Origin: Protonemura montana
Lineage: Eukaryota; Arthropoda; Insecta; Plecoptera; Nemouridae
Assembly: GCA_947568835.1 (NCBI GenBank)
Contig: CANOQG010000001.1
Span: 1,039,001-1,103,000, forward strand
Length of the DNA: 64,000 nt
Direction of reading: 5' to 3'
Shown here: piece after piece, positions 1 to 10,985 of the stretch
Layout: every line of letters starts with the position of its first letter
How positions within the stretch are numbered: the first letter of the stretch is position 1
Notes under the pieces: generated by a model
Seen by the model: only the letters and a program-made list of their open reading frames with translations
Told to the model about the DNA's origin: nothing
Databases searched by the model: none
Made by a program: the position numbers and the translations under genes

Positions 1-152
1 GCTCGCTTCCATACGCTCCAGGAATTTCTGCCTCGCTAGCCAGTGGCTCCAGACTATCTGCCACGCTAACCAGAGGCTGCAGACACTCTGCAATGCTAGC
101 CAGACGATCCAGACACTCTGCCACGCTAGCCAGAGGCTGAAGACACTCTGCA
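1..152. repeat. Right-hand end of a 1.47-kb HOR copy cut by the window edge
   Basis: This stretch matches the ends of the 1470-bp copies further right (about 6957-7108 and 8427-8578). It includes the TTCCATACGCTCCAGGAATT unit pair and the later GACGATCC variant. The array therefore continues to the left of the window in the same HOR family. Confidence 0.85.
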
Positions 153-511
153 ATGCTAGCCAGACGCTCCAGACACTCTGCCACGCTAGCTAGACGCTCC
201 AGACACTCTGATTCGCTACTTAGACGCTCCAGACACCTTGCCTCGCTACCCAGACGCTCCAGACACTCTGCCTCGCTACCTCGACGCTTCAGACTATCTG
301 CCACGCTAATCAGTGGCTCCAGACACTCTGCCACGCTAGCTAGACGCTCCAGGCACTCTGCCTCGCTACTAAGACGCTCCAGACACTGTGCCTCGCTTGC
401 CAGGCGTTCCAGACACTCTGGCTCGCTCCCATACGCTCCAGACTTTCTGCCACGCTAGCTAGTGGCTCCAGACTATCTGCCACGCTAGCCAGAGGCTGCA
501 GACACTCTGCA
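153..511. repeat. Shortened HOR copy, 359 bp (12 units minus 1 base)
   Basis: It starts with the block-start signature seen throughout the window: an ATG-containing unit, then a unit ending GATTCG, then a CTACTTAGACGC unit. It ends after the 29-bp unit CTCCCATACGCTCCAGACTT near 430-452, which shifts frame on both strands. It looks like a heavily deleted member of the 1.47-kb family. Confidence 0.8.
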
Positions 512-1020
512 ATGCTAGCTAGACGCTCCAGACACTCTGCTACGCTAGCTAGACGCTCCAGACACTCTGATTCGCTACTTAGACGCTCCAGACACCTTGC
601 CTCGCTACCCAGACGCTCCAGACACTCTGCCTCGCTACCTAGACGTTCCAGGCACTCTGCCTCGCTACTTAGACGCTCCAGACACTCTGCCTTGTTACCC
701 AGAATCTCCAGACACTCTGCCACGCTAGCCAGTGGCTCCAGCCACTCTGCCACGCTAGTTAGACGCTCCAGGCACTCTGCCTCGCTACTTAGACGCTCCA
801 GACACTCTGCCTCGCTAGCCAGCCGCTCCAGACACTCTACCACGCTAGCCAGACACTCCAGACACTCTACCACGCAAGCTAGACGCTCCAGGCACTCTGC
901 TTCGCTTGGCAGGCGTTCCAGACACTCTGGCTCGCTCCCATACGCTCCAGACTTTCTGCCACGCTAGCTAGTGGCTCCAGACTATCTGCCACGCTAGCCA
1001 GAGGCTGCAGACACTCTGCA
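512..1020. repeat. Shortened HOR copy, 509 bp (17 units minus 1 base)
   Basis: It has the same start signature as the neighbouring blocks and ends after the same 29-bp CCCATAC unit (around 928-955). It keeps a subset of the 1469-bp block that follows, including GTTACCCAGAATC-type and CACTCTACCACGCAAGC-type units. Length differences of whole 30-bp units are typical of unequal exchange. Confidence 0.8.
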
Positions 1021-2489
1021 ATGCTAGCTAGACGCTCCAGACACTCTGCCACGCTAGCTAGACGCTCCAGACACTCTGATTCGCTACTTAGACGCTCCAG
1101 ACACCTTGCCTCGCTACCCAGACGCTCCAGACACTCTGCCTCGCTACCTAGACGCTCCAGGCACTCTGCCTCGCTACTTAGACGCTCCAGACACTCTGCC
1201 TCGCTAGCCAGGCACTCCAGACACTCTGGTTCGCTACTCAGACGCTCCAGACACTCTGCCCCGCTAGCCAGCCGCTTAAGACACTCTGCCACGCTAGCTA
1301 GACGCTCCAGACACTCTGCCACGCTAGCCAGACGCTCCAGACACTCTGATTCGCTACCCAGACGTTCCAGACACTTTGCCTCGCTACCCAGACGCTCCAG
1401 ACTATCTGCAACGCTAGCCAGAGGCTCCAGACACTCTGCCACGCTAGCTAGACGAACCAGACACTCTGCCTTGCTACCCAGAATCTCCAGACACTCTGCC
1501 ACGCTAGCCAGTGGCTCCAGCCACTCTGCCAAGCTAGCTAGACGCTCCAGGCACTCTGCCTCGCTACTTAGACGCTCCAGACACTTTGCCTCGCTAGCCA
1601 GCCGCTCCAGACACTCTACTACGCTAGCCAGACACTCCAGACACTCTTCCACGCAAGCTAGACGCTCCAGGCACTCTGCCTCGCTACTTAGACGCTCCAG
1701 ACACTCTGCCTCGCTAGCCAGGCGCTCCAGACACTCTGCCACGCTAGCCAGACGCTCCAGACACTCTGATTCGCTACCCAGACGTTCAAGACACTTTGCC
1801 TCGCTCCTTAGACGCTCCAGACACTCTGCCTCGTTAGCCAGGCGCTTCAGAAGCTCTGCCTCGCTAGCCAGGCGCTCCAAACACTCTGCCATGCTAGCCA
1901 GAGGCTCCAGACTATCTGCTACGCTAGCCAGAGGCTCCAGACACTCTGCCACGCTAGATAGACGCTCCAGACACTCTGCCTTGCTAGCCAGACGCTCCAG
2001 ACTATCTGCAACGCTAGCCAGAGGCTCCAGACACTCTGCCACGCTAGCTAGACGCTTCAGACACTCTGCCTTGCTACCCAGAATCTCCAGACACTCTGCC
2101 ACGCTAGCCAGAGGCTCCAGACACTCTGCCACGCTAGCTAGACAAACCAGACACTCTGCCTTGCTACCCAGAATCTCCAGACACTCTGCCACGCTAGCCA
2201 GTGGCTCCAGCCACTCTGCCACGCTAGCTAGACGCTCCAGGCACTCTGCCTCGCTACTTAGACGCTCCAGACACTCTGCCTCGCTAGCCAGCCGCTCCAG
2301 ACACTCTACTACGCTAGCCAGACACTCCAGACACTCTACCACGCAAGCTAGACGCTCCAGGCACTCTGCCTCGCTTGCCAGGCGTTCCAGACACTCTGGC
2401 TCGCTCCCATACGCTCCAGACTTTCTGCCACGCTAGCTAGTGGCTCCAGACTATCTGCCACGCTAGCCAGAGGCTGCAGACACTCTGCA
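1021..2489. repeat. 1469-bp higher-order repeat, copy 1
   Basis: This block has 49 units, one of them 29 bp, with a fixed order of variants from the ATG start unit at 1021 to the frameshifting CCCATAC unit near 2407. The next block has the same length and order. Their + frame translations (471 codons each) differ at only about five residues, so the duplication is recent or kept uniform by conversion. Confidence 0.95.
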
Positions 2490-3958
2490 ATGCTAGCCAG
2501 ACGCTCCAGACACTCTGCCACGCTAGCTAGACGCTCCAGACACTCTGATTCGCTACTTAGACGCTCCAGACACCTTGCCTCGCTACCCAGACGCTTCAGA
2601 CACTCTGCCTCGCTACCTAGACGCTCCAGGCACTCTGCCTCGCTACTTAGACGCTCCAGACACTCTGCCTCGCTAGCCAGGCACTCCAGACACTCTGGTT
2701 CGCTACTCAGACGCTCCAGACACTATGCCCCGCTAGCCAGCCGCTTAAGACACTCTGCCACGCTAGCTAGACGCTCCAGACACTCTGCCACGCTAGCCAG
2801 ACGCTCCAGACACTCTGATTCGCTACCCAGACGTTCCAGACACTTTGCCTCGCTACCCAGACGCTCCAGACTATCTGCAACGCTAGCCAGAGGCTCCAGA
2901 CACTCTGCCACGCTAGCTAGACGAACCAGACACTCTGCCTTGCTACCCAGAATCTCCAGACACTCTGCCACGCTAGCCAGTGGCTCCAGCCACTCTGCCA
3001 AGCTAGCTAGACGCTCCAGGCACTCTGCCTCGCTACTCAGACGCTCCAGACACTTTGCCTCGCTAGCCAGCCGCTCCAGACACTCTACTACGCTAGCCAG
3101 ACACTCCAGACACTCTTCCACGCAAGCTAGACGCTCCAGGCACTCTGCCTCGCTACTAAGACGCTCCAGACACTCTGCCTCGCCAGCCAGGCGCTCCAGA
3201 CACTCTGCCACGCTAGCCAGACGCTCCAGACACTCTGATTCGCTACCCAGACGTTCAAGACACTTTGCCTCGCTCCCCAGACGCTCCAGACACTCTGCCT
3301 CGTTAGCCAGGCGCTTCAGAAGCTCTGCCTCGCTAGCCAGGCGCTCCAAACACTCTGCCATGCTAGCCAGAGGCTCCAGACTATCTGCTACGCTAGCCAG
3401 AGGCTCCAGACACTCTGCCACGCTAGATAGACGCTCCAGACACTCTGCCTTGCTAGCCAGACGCTCCAGACTATCTGCAACGCTAGCCAGAGGCTCCAGA
3501 CACTCTGCCACGCTAGCTAGACGCTTCAGACACTCTGCCTTGCTACCCAGAATCTCCAGACACTCTGCCACGCTAGCCAGAGGCTCCAGATACTCTGCCA
3601 CGCTAGCTAGACAAACCAGACACTCTGCCTTGCTACCCAGAATCTCCAGACACTCTGCCACGCTAGCCAGTGGCTCCAGCCACTCTGCCACGCTAGCTAG
3701 ACGCTCCAGGCACTCTGCCTCGCTACTTAGACGCTCCAGACACTCTGCCTCGCTAGCCAGCCGCTCCAGACACTCTACTACGCTAGCCAGACACTCCAGA
3801 CACTCTACCACGCAAGCTAGACGCTCCAGGCACTCTGCCTCGCTTGCCAGGCGTTCCAGACACTCTGGCTCGCTCCCATACGCTCCAGACTTTCTGCCAC
3901 GCTAGCTAGTGGCTCCAGACTATCTGCCACGCTAGCCAGAGGCTGCAGACACTCTGCA
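2490..3958. repeat. 1469-bp higher-order repeat, copy 2
   Basis: This is a near-identical tandem copy of 1021-2489 at a 1469-bp offset. Private changes include CACTATGCCCC near 2722 and CTCGCCAGCC near 3181. The frameshifting 29-bp unit is retained near 3876, so the frame break was copied with the block and is not an isolated read error. Confidence 0.95.
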
Positions 3959-5638
3959 ATGCTAGCCAGACGCTCCAGACACTCTGCCACGCTAGCTAGA
4001 CGCTCCAGACACTCTGATTCGCTACTTAGACGCTCCAGACACCTTGCCTCGCTACCCAGACGCTTCAGACACTCTGCCTCGCTACCTAGACGCTCCAGGC
4101 ACTCTGCCTCGCTACTTAGACGCTCCAGACACTCCGCCTCGCTAGCCAGGCACTCCAGACACTCTGGTTCGCTACTCAGACGCTCCAGACACTATGCCCC
4201 GCTAGCCAGCCGCTTAAGACACTCTGCCACGCTAGCTAGACGCTCCAGACACTCTGCCACGCTAGCCAGACGCTCCAGACACTCTGATTCGCTACCCAGA
4301 CGTTCCAGACACTTTGCCTCGCTACCCAGACGCTCCAGACTATCTGCAACGCTAGCCAGAGGCTCCAGACACTCTGCCACGCTAGCTAGACGAACCAGAC
4401 ACTCTGCCTTGCTACCCAGAATCTCCAGACACTCTGCCACGCTAGCCAGTGGCTCCAGCCACTCTGCCAAGCTAGCTAGACGCTCCAGGCACTCTGCCTC
4501 GCTACTTAGACGCTCCAGACACTCTGCCTCGCTAGCCAGCCGCTCCAGACACTCTACTACGCTAGCCAGACACTCCAGACACTCTACCACGCAAGCTAGA
4601 CGCTCCAGGCACTCTGCCTCGCTACTTAGACGCTCCAGACACTCTGCCTCGCTAGCCAGGCGCTCCAGACACTCTGCCACGCTAGCCAGACGCTCCAGAC
4701 ACTCTGATTCGCTACCCAGACGTTCAAGACACTTTGCCTCGCTCCCCAGACGCTCCAGACACTCTGCCTCGTTAGCCAGGCGCTTCAGAAGCTCTGCCTC
4801 GCTAGCCAGGCGCTCCAGACACTCTGCCATGCTAGCCAGACGCTCCAGACTATCTGCTACGCTAGCCAGAGGCTCCAGACACTCTGCCACGCTAGATAGA
4901 CGCTCCAGACACTCTGCCTTGATAGCCAGACGCTCCAGACTATCTGCAACGCTAGCCAGAGGCTCCAGACACTCTGCCACGCTAGCTAGACGCTCCAGAC
5001 ACTCTGCCTTGCTACCCAGAATCTCCAGACACTCTGCCACGCTAGCCAGAGGCTCCAGACACTCTGCCACGCTAGCTAGACGAACCAGACACTCTGCCTT
5101 GCTACCCAGAATCTCCAGACACTCTGCCACGCTAGCCAGTGGCTCCAGCCACTCTGCCACGCTAGCTAGACGCTCCAGGCACTCTGCCTCGCTACTTAGA
5201 CGCTCCAGACACTCTGCCTCGCTAGCCAGCCGCTCCAGACACTCTACTACGCTAGCCAGACACTCCAGACACTCTACCACGCAAGCTAGACGCTCCAGGC
5301 ACTCTGCCTCGCTAGCCAGGCGCTTCAGACACTCTGGCTGGCTACCCAGACGCTCCAGACACACTGCCTCGCTAGTTAGCCTCTCCAGACACTCTACCAC
5401 GCTAGCCAGACACTCCAGTCACTCTACCACGCAAGCTAGACGCTCCAGGCACTCTGCCTCGCTAGCCAGGCGTTCCAGACACTCTGGCTCGCTTCCATAC
5501 GCTCCAGGAATTTCTGCCTCGCTAGCCAGTGGCTCCAGACTATCTGCCACGCTAACCAGAGGCTGCAGACACTCTGCAATGCTAGCCAGACGATCCAGAC
5601 ACTCTGCCACGCTAGCCAGAGGCTTAAGACACTCTGCA
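3959..5638. repeat. 1680-bp expanded member of the 1.47-kb HOR family
   Basis: It begins like the two 1469-bp blocks and shares their variant order for about 1.35 kb, including the CACTATGCCCC change near 4193 that is shared with copy 2. It then gains units near the right end (GGCTGGCTACCC, CACACTGCC, TAGTTAGCCTC) and ends with the TTCCATAC...GGAATTTC pair. The length is exactly 56 units. It looks like a hybrid joining the 1469-bp type to the 1470-bp type on its right. Confidence 0.85.
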
Positions 5639-5689
5639 ATGCTAGCCAGACGCTCCAGACACTCTGCCACGCTAGCTAGACGCTCCTGA
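3959..5689 (+). other. Longest + strand repeat-derived open frame (576 codons), coding status doubtful
   Basis: From an ATG at 3959 the frame reads decapeptides of consensus LARRSRHSAT/S, rich in Arg, Ser and His and strongly basic. It lies opposite the acidic - strand frame, with third codon positions facing each other, so silent changes coincide on the two strands. The ATG arises from the ACG-to-ATG variant of the unit. The composition resembles RS-rich or protamine-like protein only superficially, and no recognised domain is present. It ends where GCTCCTGACACTC near 5682 gives an in-frame TGA. Confidence 0.12.
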
Positions 5690-7108
5690 CACTCTGATTC
5701 GCTACTTAGACGCTCCAGACACCTTGCCTCGCTACCCAGACGCTCCAGACACTCTGCCTCGCTACCTAGACGCTTCAGACTATCTGCCACGCTAATCAGT
5801 GGCTCCAGACACTCTGCCACGCTAGCTAGACGCTCCAGGCACTCTGCCTCGCTACTTAGACGCTCCAGACACTGTGCCTCGCTAGCCAGGCATTCCAGAC
5901 ACTCTGATTCGCTACCCAGACGTTCCAGACACTTTGCCTCGCTACCCAGACGCTCCAGACTATCTGCAACGCTAGCCAGAGGCTCCAGACACTCTGCCAC
6001 GCTAGCTAGACGCTCCAGACACTCTGCCTTGCTACCCAGAATCTCCAGACACTCTGCCACGCTAGCCAATGGCTCCAGCCACTCTGCCACGCTAGCTAGA
6101 CGCTCCAGGCACTCTGCCTCGCTACTTAGACGCTCCAGACACTCTGCCTCGCTAGCCAGCCGCTCCAGACACTCTACCACGCTAGCCAGACACTCCAGAC
6201 ACTCTACCACGCAAGCTAGACGCTCCAGGCACTCTGCCTCGCTACTTAGACGCTTCAGAAGCTCTGCCTCGCTAGCCAGGCGCTCCAGACACTCTGCCAT
6301 GCTAGCCAGACGCTCCAGACTATCTGCTACGCTAGCCAGAGGCTCCAGACACTCCGCCACGCTAGATAGACGCTCCAGACACTCTGCCTTGATAGCCAGA
6401 CGCTCCAGACTATCTGCAACGCTAGCCAGAGGCTCCAGACACTCTGCCACGCTAGCTAGACGCTCCAGACACTCTGCCTTGCTACCCAGAATCTCCAGAC
6501 ACTCTGCCACGCTAGCCAGAGGCTCCAGACACTCTGCCACGCTAGCTAGACGAACCAGACACTCTGCCTTGCTACCCAGAATCTCCAGACACTCTGCCAC
6601 GCTAGCCAGTGGCTCCAGCCACTCTGCCACGCTAGCTAGACGCTCCAGGCACTCTGCCTCGCTACTTAGACGCTCCAGACACTCTGCCTCGCTAGCCAGC
6701 CGCTCCAGACACTCTACTTCGCTAGCCAGACACTCCAGACACTCTACCACGCAAGCTAGACGCTCCAGGCACTCTGCCTCGCTAGCCAGGCGCTTCAGAC
6801 ACTCTGGCTGGCTACCCAGACGCTCCAGACACACTGCCTCGCTAGCCAGCCTCTCCAGACACTCTACCACGCTAGCCAGACACTCCAGACACTCTACCAC
6901 GCAAGCTAGACGCTCCAGGCACTCTGCCTCGCTAGCCAGGCGTTCCAGACACTCTGGCTCGCTTCCATACGCTCCAGGAATTTCTGCCTCGCTAGCCAGT
7001 GGCTCCAGACTATCTGCCACGCTAACCAGAGGCTGCAGACACTCTGCAATGCTAGCCAGACGATCCAGACACTCTGCCACGCTAGCCAGAGGCTGAAGAC
7101 CCTCTGCA
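5639..7108. repeat. 1470-bp higher-order repeat, copy 1
   Basis: This block has exactly 49 units. It differs from the 1469-bp type by carrying a compensated 29+31-bp unit pair (near 6957-6985) in place of the lone 29-bp unit. It therefore stays in frame with the following block. The next 1470 bp repeat the same variant order. Confidence 0.92.
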
Positions 7109-8578
7109 ATGCTAGCCAGACGCTCCAGACACTCTGCCACGCTAGCTAGACGCTCCAGACACTCTGATTCGCTACTTAGACGCTCCAGACACCTTTCCTC
7201 GCTACCCAGACGCTCCAGACACTCTGCCTCGCTACCTCGACGCTTCAGACTATCTGCCACGCTAATCAGTGGCTCCAGACACTCTGCCACGCTAGCTAGA
7301 CGCTCCAGGCACTCTGCCTCGCTACTAAGACGCTCCAGACACTGTGCCTCGCTAGCCAGGCACTCCAGACACTCTGATTCGCTACCCAGACGTTCCAGAC
7401 ACTTTGCCTCGCTACTCAGACGCTCCAGACTATCTGCAACGCTAGCCAGAGGCTGCAGACACTCTGCCACGCTAGCTAGACGCTCCAGACACTCTGCCTT
7501 GCTACCCAGAATCTCCAGACACTCTGCCACGCTAGCCAATGGCTCCAGCCACTCTGCCACGCTAGCTAGACGCTCCAGGCACTCTGCCTCGCTACTTAGA
7601 CGCTCCAGACACTCTGCCTCGCTAGCCAGCCGCTCCAGACACTCTACCACGCTAGCCAGACACTCCAGACACTCTACCACGCAAGCTAGACGCTCCAGGC
7701 ACTCTGCCTCGCTACTTAGACGCTTCAGAAGCTCTGCCTCGCTAGCCAGGCGCTCCAGACACTCTGCCATGCTAGCCAGACGCTCCAGACTATCTGCTAC
7801 GCTAGCCAGAGGCTCCAGACACTCCGCCACGCTAGATAGACGCTCCAGACACTCTGCCTTGATAGCCAGACGCTCCAGACTATCTGCAACGCTAGCCAGA
7901 GGCTCCAGACACTCTGCCACGCTAGCTAGACGCTCCAGACACTCTGCCTTGCTACCCAGAATCTCCAGACACTCTGCCACGCTAGCCAGAGGCTCCAGAC
8001 ACTCTGCCACGCTAGCTAGACGAACCAGACACTCTGCCTTGCTACCCAGAATCTCCAGACACTCTGCCACGCTAGCCAGTGGCTCCAGCCACTCTGCCAC
8101 GCTAGCTAGACGCTCCAGGCACTCTGCCTCGCTACTTAGACGCTCCAGACACTCTGCCTCGCTAGCCAGCCGCTCCAGACACTCTACTACGCTAGCCAGA
8201 CACTCCAGACACTCTACCACGCAAGCTAGACGCTCCAGGCACTCTGCCTCGCTAGCCAGGCGCTTCAGACACTCTGGCTGGCTACCCAGACGCTCCAGAC
8301 ACACTGCCTCGCTAGCCAGCCTCTCCAGACACTCTACCACGCTAGCCAGACACTCCAGACACTCTACCACGCAAGCTAGACGCTCCAGGCACTCTGCCTC
8401 GCTAGCCAGGCGTTCCAGACACTCTGGCTCGCTTCCATACGCTCCAGGAATTTCTGCCTCGCTAGCCAGTGGCTCCAGACTATCTGCCACGCTAACCAGA
8501 GGCTGCAGACACTCTGCAATGCTAGCCAGACGATCCAGACACTCTGCCACGCTAGCCAGAGGCTGAAGACACTCTGCA
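7109..8578. repeat. 1470-bp higher-order repeat, copy 2
   Basis: This is a tandem copy of 5639-7108 at a 1470-bp offset, with shared diagnostic variants such as CACTCCGCCACG, CCAATGGCTCC and CCACACTGCCTCGC. Small differences include CACCTTTCCTCG near 7191 and CTACTAAGACGC near 7324. The same two changes occur again in the partial copy at 8579. Confidence 0.92.
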
Positions 8579-9357
8579 ATGCTAGCCAGACGCTCCAGAC
8601 ACTCTGCCACGCTAGCTAGACGCTCCAGACACTCTGATTCGCTACTTAGACGCTCCAGACACCTTTCCTCGCTACCCAGACGCTCCAGACACTCTGCCTC
8701 GCTACCTCGACGCTTCAGACTATCTGCCACGCTAATCAGTGGCTCCAGACACTCTGCCACGCTAGCTAGACGCTCCAGGCACTCTGCCTCGCTACTAAGA
8801 CGCTCCAGACACTGTGCCTCGCTAGCCAGGCACTCCAGACACTCTGATTCGCTACCCAGACGTTCCAGACACTTTGCCTCGCTACTCAGACGCTCCAGAC
8901 TATCTGCAACGCTAGCCAGAGGCTGCAGACACTCTGCCACGCTAGCTAGACGCTCCAGACACTCTGCCTTGCTACCCAGAATCTCCAGACACTCTGCCAC
9001 GCTAGCCAATGGCTCCAGCCACTCTGCCACGCTAGCTAGACGCTCCAGGCACTCTGCCTCGCTACTTAGAAGCTCCAGACACTCTGCCTCGCTAGCCAGC
9101 CGCTCCAGACACTCTACCACGCTAGCCAGACACTCCAGACACTCTACCACGCAAGCTAGACGCTCCAGGCACTCTGCCTCGCTAGCCAGGCGTTCCAGAC
9201 ACTCTGGCTCGCTCCCATACGCTCCAGACTTTCTGCCTCGCTAGCCAGTGGCTCCAGACTATCTGCCACGCTAGCCAGAGGCTGCAGACACTCTGCAATG
9301 CTAGCCAGACGCTCCAGACACTCTGCCACGCTAGCCAGCGGCTGAAGACACTCTGCA
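8579..9357. repeat. Partial 1.47-kb HOR copy, 779 bp
   Basis: It follows copy 2 for about 560 bp and then jumps to the block end with the uncompensated CCCATACGCTCCAGACTTTC unit near 9209-9237. This makes it 26 units minus one base. From about 8610 on, the sequence also matches 14,281 onward at a 5671-bp offset, so the boundary between the two HOR families lies inside this block. Confidence 0.8.
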
Positions 9358-10985
9358 ATGCTAGCCAGACGCTCCAGACACTCTGCTACGCTAGCTAGAC
9401 GCTCCAGACACTCTGATTCGCTACTTAGACGCTCCAGACACCTTGCCTCGCTACCCAGACACACCAGACACTCTGCCTCGCTAGCTAAACGCTCCAGACA
9501 CTCTGCCTTGCTACCCAGACCCTCCAGACACTCTGTCTCGCTAGCCATGCGCTCCAGACACTCTGCCTCGCTACCCAGACGCTCCAGACTATCTGCCACG
9601 CTAGCCAGTGGCTCCAGACTATCTGCCACGCTAGCCAGAGGCTCCAGATACTCTGCCACGCTTGTTAGACAATCCAAACTTTTTGCCTCGCTAGCCAGGC
9701 GCTCCAGACACTCTGCCTCGCTAGCCAGCCGCTCCAGACACTCTGCCATGCTAGCCAGACGCTTCAGACACTCTGGCTAGCTACCCAGACTCTCCAGACA
9801 CTCTGCCTCGCTAGCCAGGCGCTCCAGACACTCTGCCACGCTAGCCAGACGCTCCAGACACTCTGTTTCGCTACTTAGACGTTCAAGACACTTTGCCTCG
9901 CTCCCCAGACGCTCCAGACACTCTGCCTCGTTAGCCAGGCGCTTCAGAAGCTCTGCCTCGCAAGCCAGGCGCTGCAGACACTCTGCCATTCTAGCCAGAC
10001 GCTCCAGACTATCTGCTACGCTTGCCAGAGGCTCCAGACACTCTGCCACGCTAGATAGACGCTCCAGACACTCTGCCTTGCTACCCAGAATCTCCAGACA
10101 CTCTGCCTCGCTAGCCAGGCGCTCCAGACACTCTGCCTCGCTACCCAGACGCTTCAGACTATCTGCCACGCTAGCCAGTGGCTCCAGACACTCTGCCACG
10201 CTAGCTAGACGCACCACGCACTCTGCCTCGCTACTTAGACGCTCCAGAAACTCTGCCTCACTAGCCAGGCACTCCAGACACTCTGGCTCGCTACCCAGAC
10301 GATCCAGACACTCTGCCTCCCTAGCCAGCCGCTCCAGACACTCTGCCATGCTAGCCAGAGATTTCAGACACTCTGCTACGCTAGCTAGACGCTCCAGACA
10401 CTCTGCCACGCTAGCTAGACGCTCCAGACACTCTGCCTTGCTACTTAGACCCTCCAGACACTCTGCCTCGCTAGCCAGGCGCTCCAGACACTCTGCCTCG
10501 CTACCCAGACGCTCCAGACTATTTGCCACGCTAGCCAGAGGCTCCAGACACTCTGCCACGCTAGCTAGACGCTCCAGACACTCTGCCTCGCTAGCCAGGC
10601 GCTCCAGACACTCTGCCTCGCTACCAAGACGCTCTAGACACTCTGCCTCGCTAGCTAGACTCTCCAGACACTCTGCCTTGCTACCCAGACCCTCCAGACA
10701 CTCTGCCTCGCTAGCCAGGCGCTCCAGACACGCTGCCTCGCTACCCAGACGCTCCAGACTATCAGCCACGCTAGCCAGTGGCTCCAGATTATCTGCCACG
10801 CTAGCCAGAGGCTCCAGACACTCTGCCACGCTAGCTAGACGCTCCAGACACTCTGCCTCCCTAGCCAGACGCTCCAGACACTCTGCCTCCCTAGCCAGAG
10901 GTTTCAGACACTCTGCTACGCTAGCTTAACGCTCCAGACTTTCTGCTACGCTAGCCAGACGCTCAAGACACTATGCCACGCTAGC

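Larger units (their letters stand above)
5419..9150 (-). other. Longest repeat-derived open frame (1243 codons), coding status doubtful
   Basis: Reading leftward from 9150, the frame encodes about 124 decapeptides of consensus S-V/E-A-E-C-L-E-R-L-A. They are acidic, with Leu or Ile at fixed positions and Cys about every ten residues. Position 8 varies most (R, P, I, C, K, Q). No signal peptide, membrane segment or known domain is visible, and I do not recognise a family. The nominal start is GTG (CAC on + at 9148-9150), which is not convincing. The frame spans two and a half HOR copies, helped by the compensated TTCCATAC...GGAATTTC pairs that read EIPGAYG. An open frame this long is expected when the 30-bp unit has no stop in this phase. 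It could be part of a giant repeat protein, but the window shows no promoter, unique exon or terminus. Confidence 0.2.

Noticed and set aside
153-458. Arg/Ser-rich splicing-factor-like or protamine-like gene on the + strand
   Set aside because: The composition comes directly from the repeat unit. ATG starts arise from a CpG-type variant in every block, and frames end at copied irregular units.
5419-9150. Confident protein-coding gene for a giant acidic repeat protein
   Set aside because: Long frames are expected from a stop-free 30-bp unit in four frames. The nominal start is GTG, and neighbouring HORs carry copied frameshifts and stops.
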